From contig CAZKFG010000001.1 of assembly GCA_964551985.1 (NCBI GenBank), positions 1 to 64,000 on the forward strand: DNA of 64,000 nucleotides, written 5' to 3'. This stretch comes from CAZKFG01 sp964551985. GTDB lineage: Bacteria > Bacillota > Negativicutes > Acidaminococcales > JAISLQ01. The notes below the pieces were generated by a model. The model searched no databases. It had not been told where the DNA came from and worked only from the letters and a program-made list of their open reading frames with translations. The position numbers and the translations under genes were made by a program. Of the stretch, positions 17,798-26,665 are shown in pieces (position 1 is the first letter of the stretch; each line of letters opens with the position of its first letter).

Positions 17798-19630
17798 ATG
17801 CCTTTAAGTTATCTTATTTGTACTTTTTTAGGATTTACATTTTTTCTTATTGCAATATTAGCACAAATCAATTCAGCTCAAATTAAAGTTTATTTAATAG
17901 CCAGTAGTGTTGTATTATATGGATTGCCTATTTTAAAAGACGCTGCCCTAGGTCTTACTCGTTTTAAAGTTAATGGCAATCTTTTGTTTAGTATTGCCAT
18001 TTTAGGACTCATATTGCTAAACAAATTATTTGAAGCCGCAATTTATATGGGTATAGTCTCTTTTGGTAAAATTTTTCAAGACCTTATTTTTGACAAATTT
18101 TATACTAAAATAGAAAAACAATTTCAAAGACCTACAACCTGTCAAAAATTCGTTGATGACAAATTGATAAATTGTCCAATTGAACAATTATCAGCAGGCG
18201 ATATTATTTCACTACAACCCAATCACATTTGCCCTGTTGATGCAATAATAACAAAAGGACAAGGAGAACTAGCAAAGTCAATTGTTGGCAAAAATATAAT
18301 AAACAATATTTTAAATCCTGATGATGTATTGTATGCTGGCTCTATTGTAAAAAATAACGCTTTAATACTTAAAGCAACAAGCAATGCTGACAAGAGTTTT
18401 TTACTAAACGCCTACAAATCCATCGCCCAAAGCGTACAGCAAATACAAATCATAGAAGATAATAATTATAGCAATTCATACTCTAAGCGTATACTTACAT
18501 TTATCATTTTCATGGCATTACCGTTTTTCTTTTTTAAAGTACAAATGATTTTGTGGATAGAGTATAGCATTATTCTTTTACTTGTTTTTTCGCCTTATAA
18601 TAGCATAATAAAAACGAGCATTCTTCTATTTGCTAACATTATTAAAAAATCTTGTGAAAATGGCATTATCACAAACAAACCAACTGCCATACAAATAGCT
18701 AATTCTGTAAAAGTAGTCGCAATAGAGAAAAATACCGTTTTAACTAAAGACAAACTTATACTATCTAATATATATGCCCCTTATCCATTTTCCCGTACTC
18801 AGCTTTTGCAAATTATATCAAATTTAACAACTGCCGCCAATCATCCTCTTGCAAAAACAATTAGCAAAAATGCACTTGAATTTGAAAGCGTAACAATTAA
18901 TACAGAAAATGTTGTTGTCGGTGAAAACGAGCAGTACAATGTACAAGGGCAAGTTACAGGACATAACGTTGTTTTAGGGACAAATGTTTTTTTGGAAAAA
19001 CACGGTATCAAAACAAGTATTTTACTTAAAAAATACTCAGAATATTTAACAAACGGTTGCACAGTACTATTTGTCGCTGTTGATGGTCAACCAGCTGGAC
19101 TTATTTCTTTTATTGATGATATAATGCCTAAAACATTTAGTATTATAAGGCAGTTTCGCTCTTATGGAATTAAAAATGTTATTTTACTTAGCCAAAGTAT
19201 AAACAAATCAGATAAAAAATCAAAACCTGTAAGTTTTTCACATAATAGTAGTACTGCAAGTAAAATAGCTAATATAAAAAGGCTACACCATCGCTATGGC
19301 AACATTATGTTAGTTGGTGATATCAAAACTGACTTGCCATCTTTAAACCAAGCTGATATAAGTGTTGCGGTGGAAGTTTTAAATTCTGACAACAATGTAG
19401 TAGATATATCGATAATAACAAACAACTTTGATAAACTACCAGAATTGTTTAGACTAAATAATATTTATAAAAAAACTCTCAATGTATATAAAAAATTATA
19501 TTTCTTGTTAAAATTGATACTTCTTATACTTGTTATTTTAAATTATATATACTTATGGCAAGCTTTATTGCTTGATTGTTTGATTAGTCTTATTTTATTG
19601 CTAAATTGTCGTTTTTCAATTAAATTTTAA
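17798..19630 (+). CDS. P1B-type ATPase homologue lacking catalytic residues (pseudoenzyme)
   Basis: A 610-residue protein that follows the heavy-metal P-type ATPase plan: membrane helices, actuator domain (GDIISLQPNHICPVDAII), further helices, then a P/N domain with the conserved NHPLAKTI (HP) motif. The key motifs are altered. The phosphorylation motif DKTGT reads EKNTV, with E310 at the Asp position. TGES is replaced by VGKN, the metal-binding CPC by SPY, and GDGxND by GDIKTD. There is no N-terminal metal-binding domain. The frame is long and undamaged with a good ribosome binding site (AAAGGAG), so this is a maintained gene rather than a decaying one. It probably cannot pump ions; a regulatory, sensing or scaffold role is possible. 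A DUF4870-like membrane protein follows nine bases later. Confidence 0.8.
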   Translation: MPLSYLICTFLGFTFFLIAILAQINSAQIKVYLIASSVVLYGLPILKDAALGLTRFKVNGNLLFSIAILGLILLNKLFEAAIYMGIVSFGKIFQDLIFDKFYTKIEKQFQRPTTCQKFVDDKLINCPIEQLSAGDIISLQPNHICPVDAIITKGQGELAKSIVGKNIINNILNPDDVLYAGSIVKNNALILKATSNADKSFLLNAYKSIAQSVQQIQIIEDNNYSNSYSKRILTFIIFMALPFFFFKVQMILWIEYSIILLLVFSPYNSIIKTSILLFANIIKKSCENGIITNKPTAIQIANSVKVVAIEKNTVLTKDKLILSNIYAPYPFSRTQLLQIISNLTTAANHPLAKTISKNALEFESVTINTENVVVGENEQYNVQGQVTGHNVVLGTNVFLEKHGIKTSILLKKYSEYLTNGCTVLFVAVDGQPAGLISFIDDIMPKTFSIIRQFRSYGIKNVILLSQSINKSDKKSKPVSFSHNSSTASKIANIKRLHHRYGNIMLVGDIKTDLPSLNQADISVAVEVLNSDNNVVDISIITNNFDKLPELFRLNNIYKKTLNVYKKLYFLLKLILLILVILNYIYLWQALLLDCLISLILLLNCRFSIKF

Positions 19631-19639
19631 GGAGGACTT

Positions 19640-19984
19640 ATGATTACATCTGAAGAGAAAATTTTTGCTATTGCAGCACACATAGGTTATTTATTTTTTG
19701 GCATTGCTTTTATTATAGTTCCTTTAGCTATCTTTTTTTACAAAAAAAACAGCTATTTTGTCTGTTACCACGCTAAACAAGCCCTTGTTGCACAAAGTAT
19801 TTTGTTACTCATCTCCATAATTACAATGGTTTTGTGTTTTGTGCTTGTTGGTATTGTTTTGTTACCATTTTTATTTTTCTACTATATAGTGTTTTTTATA
19901 GCATCGATATTTGCCGCTTACAAAGCTTTAACAGGCGAATATTTTAAATATCCTTTTATACAAAGTATTGTAAGATACTTATAA
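19640..19984 (+). CDS. DUF4870-like small membrane protein
   Basis: A 114-residue protein with about three membrane helices. The start MITSEEKIFAIAAHIGYLF and the later FVCYHAKQALVAQ fit the DUF4870/Tic20-like family of small membrane proteins of unknown function. GGAGG stands directly upstream and only nine bases separate it from the ATPase-like gene, so the two are cotranscribed and may work together in the membrane. Confidence 0.7.
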   Translation: MITSEEKIFAIAAHIGYLFFGIAFIIVPLAIFFYKKNSYFVCYHAKQALVAQSILLLISIITMVLCFVLVGIVLLPFLFFYYIVFFIASIFAAYKALTGEYFKYPFIQSIVRYL

Positions 19985-20063
19985 AAATTAAATGAGCCTG
20001 TTGCTAAAAGCAGCAGGCAAGCTACAAAAATCTTCTATAAGTCTACTTATCAAATAAATTATT

Positions 20064-20100
20064 AAACATTACAAACACAAAAATTGTATTTGTAATGTTT
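20064..20100. terminator. Bidirectional hairpin between convergent genes
   Basis: Twelve-base arms AAACATTACAAA and TTTGTAATGTTT flank a 13-base loop, followed by A+T-rich sequence with a T6 run on the plus strand. It lies between the DUF4870-like gene and the convergent small secreted-protein gene. A second hairpin, GCCTGTTGCT/AGCAGCAGGC, lies at about 19995-20018 without a T tract. Confidence 0.55.
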
Positions 20101-20142
20101 AAATTTTTTGTCAAACATGATAACACTAATTCTAATTTAAAA

Positions 20143-20370
20143 TTAGTCAAAAAGTGTCCATTCTTTAATATCATAGCCTACACCATTTTGTGTGTTGCCA
20201 TTGATAAACGAAAAAGTCGCTCCCGCAGGAACTATTACTACTTTACCCTTTTTAGCATTTTCTTGTTGATTTTTTACTGCTGCATTATGCGCTGAAGAAT
20301 ACTCAGAGGCAACAACATCGTTCATAAAAACTACCATTATTAGTAAAGCTAGTACTGCGATCTTTCTTAT
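20143..20370 (-). CDS. Small secreted protein (75 aa) with apparent ATA start
   Basis: The first ATG in frame (20337) gives 64 residues with no ribosome binding site and half a signal peptide. Reading back to an ATA codon at 20368-20370 gives (M)RKIAVLALLIMVVFMNDVVA, a complete signal peptide with a cleavage site before SEYSS, and this ATA lies ten bases after a strong AGGAGGG. An in-frame TAG precedes, so no ATG, GTG or TTG start fits. Either ATA is used as a rare start or an ATG was recently lost by mutation. The mature part is about 55 residues, polar, with no family I recognise. Confidence 0.5.
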   Translation of the reverse strand: MRKIAVLALLIMVVFMNDVVASEYSSAHNAAVKNQQENAKKGKVVIVPAGATFSFINGNTQNGVGYDIKEWTLFD

Positions 20371-20456
20371 GTGAAAATTACCCTCCTAGCATTTTAAATC
20401 AATATTTGAGTAGTAAATCTTCAATATTTTTTTGTCAATATAGCGCGTAGACTAAT

Positions 20457-20834
20457 TTAAATAAAAATATCTACCATTCTTTTGTACGCCATCGAGGCAA
20501 GCCCACTAGGACCTAATTGCCCTGCTTCTTTCATTTTTTCAAGTAGCCTACTGCTAAAATACGGTTTGGCAATATTTAAAATCCCACCTCGCCTCTCTAG
20601 CGCTTCTTGCCATAGACGCTTGGCATTGTTTGATATATCTACAATAGCCGCTGGTGAAAAGCCACTTTTTTTACCTAAATACCGAGTCTCTTGGTTTATT
20701 TGATTTATTTCTTCTGCAGATAGAGTAGACTGGACTCTACGTCTATCTGAAACATTGCTGGTATTAGACTTAGACCTTCCGCTATCTCTGCTAGAGCTAG
20801 CAGAAGTTGTTGCCTTTACAGTATTATTTTGCAT
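20457..20834 (-). CDS. Hypothetical protein, 125 aa
   Basis: A polar protein whose first 40 residues are Ser/Thr/Asn/Arg-rich and probably disordered; the rest (about 41-125) is helical, with no membrane segment. I recognise no family. It is the third gene of a minus-strand set with a secreted protein and a DnaA-domain-I-like protein, separated by 18-base gaps, so the three are probably one operon. Its ribosome binding site is weak (GTGGAT). Confidence 0.6.
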   Translation of the reverse strand: MQNNTVKATTSASSSRDSGRSKSNTSNVSDRRRVQSTLSAEEINQINQETRYLGKKSGFSPAAIVDISNNAKRLWQEALERRGGILNIAKPYFSSRLLEKMKEAGQLGPSGLASMAYKRMVDIFI

Positions 20835-20852
20835 TAATTTTATCCACTTTCA

Positions 20853-21416
20853 TTAGCTTGATTTTATTTTGTTTGACAAATCATTTACTGCTTTTTCCAT
20901 TCCGTCTAAAAGCACCTGATTAGCAGATTGAGCTATTGGTAAAGGCTCAGATTTCCAGTAGCTAACCTGCGTTACATTATATAGGTCACGCTTTTTATCA
21001 TAAGCGACAATGTTTGCATAAACTCTGACATTTTGTACAGGATCAAGAATAAAACCACTAGAATTTACTACGTATTGGTCAAAGCTATCAACAAAAACTG
21101 CAAAAACAACATCTGCAGGAATAATTTCTGCTATTTTTTGCATCTGTACCTTGTCGTAGTATTTTTGTTTAGCCACAAGTTGTGGCAATTTATTTTTTAG
21201 CGCGGTTTGCACTTGCTGTGGCTCTACAATCTGATAGTTAGGAAAGTAAAAACCCATTTTTATTTTTGCCGCAAGTTCCGATTGCAAATCACTATCTAGT
21301 TTTTGCGTTTTATCAAAAGTCAAAAACGCAACAGGCGCAAGTTCAAAAGCACTCGCCATATTTGGAATAATCATAAAAGCGCACACAATCAAAAGCATTT
21401 TTTTTAATTTTTTCAT
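20853..21416 (-). CDS. Secreted protein of unknown function, LpoB/CsgG-like layout
   Basis: A 187-residue protein with a signal peptide ending near MASA-FELAP. The frame opens with GTG at 21425, but that codon overlaps the AGAGGTG binding site; ATG at 21416 (six-base gap) is preferred. The mature part shows an opening beta strand (APVAFLTFDKT), a YQIVEPQQV segment, a central strand (ADVVFAVFVDSFD) and a final strand pair (YANIVAYDKKRDLYNVTQV). Two other secreted proteins in the window (at 33331 and 37378) repeat this order of elements. No function can be assigned. Confidence 0.65.
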   Translation of the reverse strand: MKKLKKMLLIVCAFMIIPNMASAFELAPVAFLTFDKTQKLDSDLQSELAAKIKMGFYFPNYQIVEPQQVQTALKNKLPQLVAKQKYYDKVQMQKIAEIIPADVVFAVFVDSFDQYVVNSSGFILDPVQNVRVYANIVAYDKKRDLYNVTQVSYWKSEPLPIAQSANQVLLDGMEKAVNDLSNKIKSS

Positions 21417-21434
21417 AAAAATCACCTCTTTAAA

Positions 21435-21779
21435 TCATCCAATACATACAACCCTCACAAATTCAACAGCAAAAGCCTTTTGAATGTGTGGTAAAAATCT
21501 TGCTTCAATATTAGTTTTTTGCAATGGTCTATCTGTAATCAACATAACTGTTGTATCATTACGACGTACATTTTGCAGAGTGTTTATATAGCGTTCAAAA
21601 TCCTCTTGACCTATTAAATCACGCAAAACTAAAAGGCTCTTTAACATATGTGGGTGTTCTTTTTCTACTCTGCCTAAAAGCGGTGTAAAAGGCTCTGTTA
21701 CAACTCTTGTATTTATATCGTTTCCTGGCATAGCTAAAATTTCATCTTTTTCATCTGGGACAATAAGATCTTTTCTCAT
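21435..21779 (-). CDS. Stand-alone DnaA domain I-like protein
   Basis: A 114-residue protein when started at the ATG at 21779, eight bases after GGAGA; the open frame extends to 21830 without such a site. The C-terminal 75 residues look like domain I of DnaA: an initial helix, then FERYINTLQ (compare FETW in DnaA), a hairpin NDTTVMLIT, the helix IEARFLPHIQKAF, and a last strand VEFVRVV. There is no ATPase or DNA-binding domain. DnaA domain I mediates self-association and binds helicase and regulators, so a free copy could modulate replication initiation or another DnaA contact. This is a by-eye match and needs a profile search. Confidence 0.5.
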   Translation of the reverse strand: MRKDLIVPDEKDEILAMPGNDINTRVVTEPFTPLLGRVEKEHPHMLKSLLVLRDLIGQEDFERYINTLQNVRRNDTTVMLITDRPLQKTNIEARFLPHIQKAFAVEFVRVVCIG

Positions 21780-21943
21780 TTGCAGCTTCTCCTTTAATTG
21801 ATTGTTGATTTTATTATAAAATTTAAACACTAAATTTGCAAGGTCAATAAAATATATTTAATACATTAGCTTTATATTAGAGGGTTGAAAAAACTTTTGC
21901 CGAATAAATAATAATAAAGTATATAGTCTAGGTAGGTAAGTCT

Positions 21944-23263
21944 ATGAATTTATTAAAGCTAGAGTTAAGCCAAAAGCTCAATATGACCCATCAACTTGTC
22001 CAATCTGTAGCTATTTTAGCTATGTCTGGTCAAGATTTAAATGATTTTATCGACAAAAGTGTACTAGAGAACCCTATTTTAGAAGCATCAGACAAAACTC
22101 CCTTAAGTGCTATCGAGGAAAAATGGTTGCCCAAATCAACTCAAAGTGAAAACCCAAACGATGCTTTGTATGCTCTTGCTGAACAAACACAGAGTATACA
22201 AGATAATTTGCTTTTTCAGGCAAAACTTACTATAAAAGATAAACTAGATATGATCATAGCAGAATATATTATTGGCTCTTTAAATGAAAGTGGTTATCTG
22301 GAACAATCAACAATTAAAATTGCCAAAAAACTAAATACAACAAATCAGCAAGTAGAGAGAGTCCGTCAGATAATTTTAGAACTTGACCCAGTTGGTTTTG
22401 CTTGTTTAAATGTCCAAGAATTTTTATTATTACAGCTAGCACAAAAAGCTGAGAACGATTTGACACGACTTGCTATTTTAATTATTAAAGAACACCTTGT
22501 CGCATTGTCTGAACATGACTTTCAAAGTATTAGCACAGAAACCAAAACGACTATTGCACAAGTGCAAAAAGCTGTTGATTTAATTCGTCATCTCAATCCA
22601 AGACCAATAAATTCTTTTATCAGTAACAAACAACTATCCTATATCGTACCAGATATTTTAATAAAAAAAGAACAAGATAAATACATAGTTATTTTAAACC
22701 CAATGTATACGAGAAATCTTTATATACACGATGAGTATACCGCACTTAGTAAAAATGTTGATAAAGAAACTAAAAAATATATCAATAAAAACCTGCGTTC
22801 GGCCAAATGGATTATAAAGTGCCTAGAACAAAGAGAAAAAACAATCAGAAAAATTAGTGAACTCATTGTTAATTTACAACATGATTTTTTAGAGTTTGGC
22901 AGTTTATATATGCATCCGTTGACTTTAAAAGATATTGCTAAATTAGCTAACCTACACGAATCTACAGTCTCACGCACAATACACAATAAATATGCTCAGA
23001 CACCACACGGTACTATTTCTATGAAAGAATTTTTCCCCACAGGTATTAGCGTGCTAAACGGCGACAAGATAAGCACAGATCAAATTAAAAACTATATCGT
23101 TGAAATTTTAAAAAATCACACTAAAATAAGCGACCAAAAAATCTCTGAAATATTAGCGCAAAGAGGAATTAAAGTTGCACGAAGAACAGTAACTAAATAT
23201 CGTAATTTAATCGGTCTTAATACTTCTTTTTCAAAATCGCGCAAACGAATGCCTAAATCTTGA
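21944..23263 (+). CDS. rpoN: RNA polymerase sigma-54 factor
   Basis: A 439-residue RpoN. The N terminus is the activator-interacting region (MNLLKLELSQKLNMTHQLVQ), followed by the core-binding domain. The C terminus carries the helix-turn-helix region and the RpoN box (ARRTVTKYR), which reads the -24 element. It directs transcription from GG/GC promoters with an enhancer-binding ATPase. One such activator and a matching promoter lie in this window (42089 and 44119). TAGGTAGG precedes the ATG. The promoter of tyrS overlaps its stop codon. Confidence 0.95.
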   Translation: MNLLKLELSQKLNMTHQLVQSVAILAMSGQDLNDFIDKSVLENPILEASDKTPLSAIEEKWLPKSTQSENPNDALYALAEQTQSIQDNLLFQAKLTIKDKLDMIIAEYIIGSLNESGYLEQSTIKIAKKLNTTNQQVERVRQIILELDPVGFACLNVQEFLLLQLAQKAENDLTRLAILIIKEHLVALSEHDFQSISTETKTTIAQVQKAVDLIRHLNPRPINSFISNKQLSYIVPDILIKKEQDKYIVILNPMYTRNLYIHDEYTALSKNVDKETKKYINKNLRSAKWIIKCLEQREKTIRKISELIVNLQHDFLEFGSLYMHPLTLKDIAKLANLHESTVSRTIHNKYAQTPHGTISMKEFFPTGISVLNGDKISTDQIKNYIVEILKNHTKISDQKISEILAQRGIKVARRTVTKYRNLIGLNTSFSKSRKRMPKS

Positions 23264-23288
23264 CATATTTATCACTTGCTGTTATATT
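23260..23288 (+). promoter_or_regulatory. Sigma-70-type promoter of the T-box/tyrS unit
   Basis: TTGACA (23260-23265) and TATATT (23283-23288) are separated by exactly 17 bases. The -35 element overlaps the rpoN stop codon. Transcription would start about 23295, giving a leader of some 260 bases that contains the T-box. Confidence 0.7.
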
Positions 23289-23319
23289 CATATAAGTTAA
23301 ATATTATCAAGTGATGATA

Positions 23320-23545
23320 AGGATTAGTAATTAAATTTTGCTTTTTCAGAGAATTGTCGGTGCTGCAAGACAATAAAGCATACTTAACGAATACACCTTG
23401 GAGCTGCATACCAAAATTAAGTAGGCTATGCCGTAAACCTGCGATAAAGGTAATTTAAGTGGCTATTTTTAGCAACAAGGGTGGTACCGCGGTTAATTCG
23501 TCCCTTTTTAATCAATATGATTAAAAAGGGATTATTTTATTTTTA
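23320..23545 (+). promoter_or_regulatory. T-box riboswitch (tyrosine)
   Basis: The leader has the stem I distal sequence GTCGGTGCTGCAAGAC. On the 3-prime side of stem I comes a specifier loop with the codon TAC at 23392-23394, matching tRNA-Tyr. The T-box sequence AAGGGTGGTACCGCGG (23477-23492) pairs with the uncharged tRNA acceptor end. A terminator stem CCCTTTTTAATC/GATTAAAAAGGG (23502-23530) follows, then T-rich sequence. Uncharged tRNA-Tyr would stabilise the antiterminator and let tyrS be transcribed. Confidence 0.93.
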
Positions 23546-23557
23546 GGAGGTTTTTCA

Positions 23558-24778
23558 ATGTCTGTACTAAATGTACTGAAAGAACGTGGATTTTTAAAAC
23601 AAATGTCCCACGAACAAGAACTTGAAGATTTATTGTCAAGGGAAAAAGTAACTTTTTACATAGGTTTTGACCCAACAGCTGATAGTCTTCATATTGGTCA
23701 TTTTATTGCCCTTATGGCTATGTCACATATGCAAAGAGCAGGTCATCGTCCTATTTGTCTGCTCGGTGGCGGTACTGCAATGGTTGGCGACCCTAGCGGC
23801 AAAGACTCTATGCGCCGGATTATGGCGCAGGAACAAATACAAAATAACGCCAACTGTTTTAAAAAACAAATGGAAAAATTTATTGATTTTTCTGATGATA
23901 AAGCTATTATGGTAAATAACGGCGATTGGCTACTTCATTTAAATTATGTAGACTTTTTACGTGAAGTGGGAATTCATTTTTCGGTAAATAGAATGCTTAC
24001 AGCAGAATGCTTTAAACAGCGCATGGAAAAGGGTTTATCATTTTTTGAATTTAACTATATGCTAATGCAAGCATATGATTTTTGGAAACTAAACAAACTC
24101 TACGATTGCACAATCCAAATGGGCGGCGACGACCAATGGTCAAATCTTTTAGCCGGTGTAGAATTAATCCGTCGCAAAGAGCAAAAACCAGCCTATTGCA
24201 TTACTTGTAAATTACTTACAACAAGCGAAGGTAAAAAAATGGGTAAAACTGAAAAAGGTGCTTTATGGTTAGACCCTGAAAAAACATCGCCTTATGAATT
24301 TTATCAATACTGGCGCAATATTGATGATGCTGATGTAAAAGATTGTTTAGCATTACTTACATATTTGCCTATGGACGAAGTTGGCAGGCTTGGTAGTTTA
24401 AAAGATAAAGAAATAAATCTTGCTAAACAAACTCTAGCGTTTGAAGTAACAAAGCTAATTCACGGAGAGGAGCAAGCTCAAAGGGCACAAGAAGCCGCTC
24501 TGGCATTATTTGGTTCAGGGAGTGATTTGCAAAATGTCCCAACAGTTTTTATTGAACAAGCAGAGCTTGGCGCTACAGTAGCAGACATTTTGACAAAAGT
24601 TGGTATTTTTACAAGTAAAAGTGAGTGTCGACGTTTGATTGCTGGTGGCGGATTATATTTTGATAACAACAAAGTCTTAAGCCACGAAGATATTATAAAT
24701 AAAGAAATATTTGACGCTGAAAATAGCATTTTGATAAGAAAAGGTAAAAAAACTTATCACCGCTTAATAATAAAATAA
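23558..24778 (+). CDS. tyrS: Tyrosyl-tRNA synthetase
   Basis: A 406-residue class I synthetase. GFDPTADSLHIGHF contains the HIGH-type motif and KKMGKTEKGALWL the KMSKS-type loop; the C terminus is an S4-like RNA-binding domain (KSECRRLIAGGGLYFDNNK). It charges tRNA-Tyr in the cytosol. The AGGAGG site and start are unambiguous, and the T-box leader with a Tyr specifier confirms the specificity. It belongs to the longer TyrRS group often called TyrZ-like, which is common in Firmicutes. Confidence 0.96.
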   Translation: MSVLNVLKERGFLKQMSHEQELEDLLSREKVTFYIGFDPTADSLHIGHFIALMAMSHMQRAGHRPICLLGGGTAMVGDPSGKDSMRRIMAQEQIQNNANCFKKQMEKFIDFSDDKAIMVNNGDWLLHLNYVDFLREVGIHFSVNRMLTAECFKQRMEKGLSFFEFNYMLMQAYDFWKLNKLYDCTIQMGGDDQWSNLLAGVELIRRKEQKPAYCITCKLLTTSEGKKMGKTEKGALWLDPEKTSPYEFYQYWRNIDDADVKDCLALLTYLPMDEVGRLGSLKDKEINLAKQTLAFEVTKLIHGEEQAQRAQEAALALFGSGSDLQNVPTVFIEQAELGATVADILTKVGIFTSKSECRRLIAGGGLYFDNNKVLSHEDIINKEIFDAENSILIRKGKKTYHRLIIK

Positions 24779-24780
24779 AA

Positions 24781-24823
24781 AAAGCTCTAGACTAATTTTC
24801 GTTACCAGTCTAGAGCTTTTTTT
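24781..24823. terminator. Bidirectional terminator between tyrS and chemoreceptor gene
   Basis: Thirteen-base arms AAAGCTCTAGACT and AGTCTAGAGCTTT with a 13-base loop, followed by T7 on the plus strand and by a T run on the minus strand. It serves the two convergent genes. Confidence 0.85.
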
Positions 24824-26603
24824 AAATCTTAAATATTTTTATACTCATTTCTAATTTTTCGGCAACTTCTTTTAAATTACTAGACATTTGGGCAATATTG
24901 TCAAGCGTAACAGTTTGTTCTTCAGTAGATGCCGATATCCCTTCGGTTGCAACAGAATTTTTTTGAATGACTGAAGTTATTTCATCTACTGTTCTTGTAA
25001 CATTTTGCTTGTATTCATTAACTGCACGCAAATGGACAATAACACCTTCTATTTTGTCTATTATGCTATCTAATGAACTTGCTGTATCATCAAAAGTTTT
25101 CTCAACAGCCAAAGCTGCCTCATTCATTTCTTCTACGATCACTTTAGAATTTTCAACACTTGTATTAGTATTTTTTATATCAGTTTGTATATCAGAGACA
25201 ATCTTTTTTATCTGGGTTATTGAAGAATCTGTCTGTTCGGCTAATTTCCTTATCTCTTCAGCCACAACAGCAAACCCACGTCCAACTTCACCCGCTCTAG
25301 CTGCCTCTATTGCTGCATTGAGAGCAAGTAAATTTATTTGATGCGATATAGATTGTATAACCAAAACAATACTGCCGATAGAATCAGATTTTTCCGATAG
25401 TTCCTTGATATTATCAGCTATTTGTATGCTCATAGTATGATTTGTTTTAAACTTATCTTGCATCTGACCCAATATCTCAATAGATTCACTATTAACGGAT
25501 TTTGTCTGTTCAATATACGTACCCATTACATCTGAATCATCAATAAGCATTTCTATTTTTTCATTTAATTCGCCGAGTTGTTGCATGCACTGACTTGCTT
25601 CATTTCTTTGAACAGCAGCATTACCTGCAAGTTCTTGAATTGTTCTAGCCACTCCTTCAACAGATATTACTGTCTCGCCTGTGCTTTGCGATAAATGTGC
25701 AGCATTACCTGACAAATCATAAGCTTGTTTTTGCACATCACTGACAATCTCGCGCAATTTTTGCCGCATTGCAGCAATATACTTTAATACCCCAGTATGA
25801 TCGTTAATATTTTTTATGTTATCAAGTTGACTATCAAAGGCCAAATCAAATTGAGCTGTACGTTCGACCATCTCAGAGAGCTTTTGTATAGGTTTTGCAA
25901 CACTTCGTCCAATAAAAACAGCAATAATAATTATGGCCATACCAACTATGCTGATAATAATAATATTTGTTATCAATTCTTTTTGTAGTTCTTTTTCTTT
26001 AGCTTCGACAATAGTATTAATATCATCTATATATTCGCCAGTACCTATAACCCAGTCAAAAGGCTCAAAATAAATACTATAACCTCTTTTTGGCAGTGGG
26101 TTTGTTTGTCCTAGTTTTGGAAACCAATATTCTGTAAAGCCTCCGGCAGGGTTACTTACCGCTGCGTTGATTATATCTTTTATAAAAGATTTACCTTTGG
26201 CATCAACTGCATTGAAGCGATTTTTACCTTCTACATTTTTATTGCCATACAAAACGACATTCGTACCATCTTTAGTATCTACCCAAAAGTACATATCGTT
26301 AGCAAAGCGTATTTCCCTTATAGCATCTGCACTTCTTTTTTTAGCCTCCGCTAAAGTAATTTCGCCTTTTTTTGCTTGATTGTAAAAGCCATTAGCAATA
26401 CTGACAGCTGTTTGGACTTCTGATTTGATTAAAGTATCAAAACCAGACCGTAAAGTAGTGTTTAATTCTTTAATAGCGTTTTTATCCATCTGAACAATAG
26501 TATACGCATAAAAACCAAGGAGAATTATTGTCAATACTGTGCATAAAGTTACTACCATTACTACAATTTTATTTCTAATATTCATCTGAATCTGGATTAT
26601 CAT
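24822..26603 (-). CDS. Methyl-accepting chemotaxis protein with single Cache domain
   Basis: A 593-residue receptor: helix about 12-32, extracytoplasmic single-Cache domain (DMYFWVDTKDGTNVVLYG ... PFDWVIGTGEYIDDI), second helix about 210-230, HAMP, then the long cytoplasmic signalling hairpin with the conserved tip (GRGFAVVAEEIRKLAEQT). It would sense a small ligand, often a carboxylate for this Cache type, and signal to CheA/CheW. The start is uncertain: a TAG codon precedes the first ATG directly, and the strong AAGGGAGG lies over 30 bases away, with a small hairpin (AGCAGT/ACTGCT) in between. Confidence 0.9.
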   Translation of the reverse strand: MIIQIQMNIRNKIVVMVVTLCTVLTIILLGFYAYTIVQMDKNAIKELNTTLRSGFDTLIKSEVQTAVSIANGFYNQAKKGEITLAEAKKRSADAIREIRFANDMYFWVDTKDGTNVVLYGNKNVEGKNRFNAVDAKGKSFIKDIINAAVSNPAGGFTEYWFPKLGQTNPLPKRGYSIYFEPFDWVIGTGEYIDDINTIVEAKEKELQKELITNIIIISIVGMAIIIIAVFIGRSVAKPIQKLSEMVERTAQFDLAFDSQLDNIKNINDHTGVLKYIAAMRQKLREIVSDVQKQAYDLSGNAAHLSQSTGETVISVEGVARTIQELAGNAAVQRNEASQCMQQLGELNEKIEMLIDDSDVMGTYIEQTKSVNSESIEILGQMQDKFKTNHTMSIQIADNIKELSEKSDSIGSIVLVIQSISHQINLLALNAAIEAARAGEVGRGFAVVAEEIRKLAEQTDSSITQIKKIVSDIQTDIKNTNTSVENSKVIVEEMNEAALAVEKTFDDTASSLDSIIDKIEGVIVHLRAVNEYKQNVTRTVDEITSVIQKNSVATEGISASTEEQTVTLDNIAQMSSNLKEVAEKLEMSIKIFKI

Positions 26604-26665
26604 CTAGCAGTTACTGCTTTTTGATAATACTTTCGCCTCCCTTGCTAATTGTTAACAACTAAAAA

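Noticed and set aside
19995..20018. Hairpin GCCTGTTGCT/AGCAGCAGGC as the terminator of the DUF4870-like gene
   Set aside because: No T tract follows on either strand; the hairpin at 20064-20100 is a better candidate.
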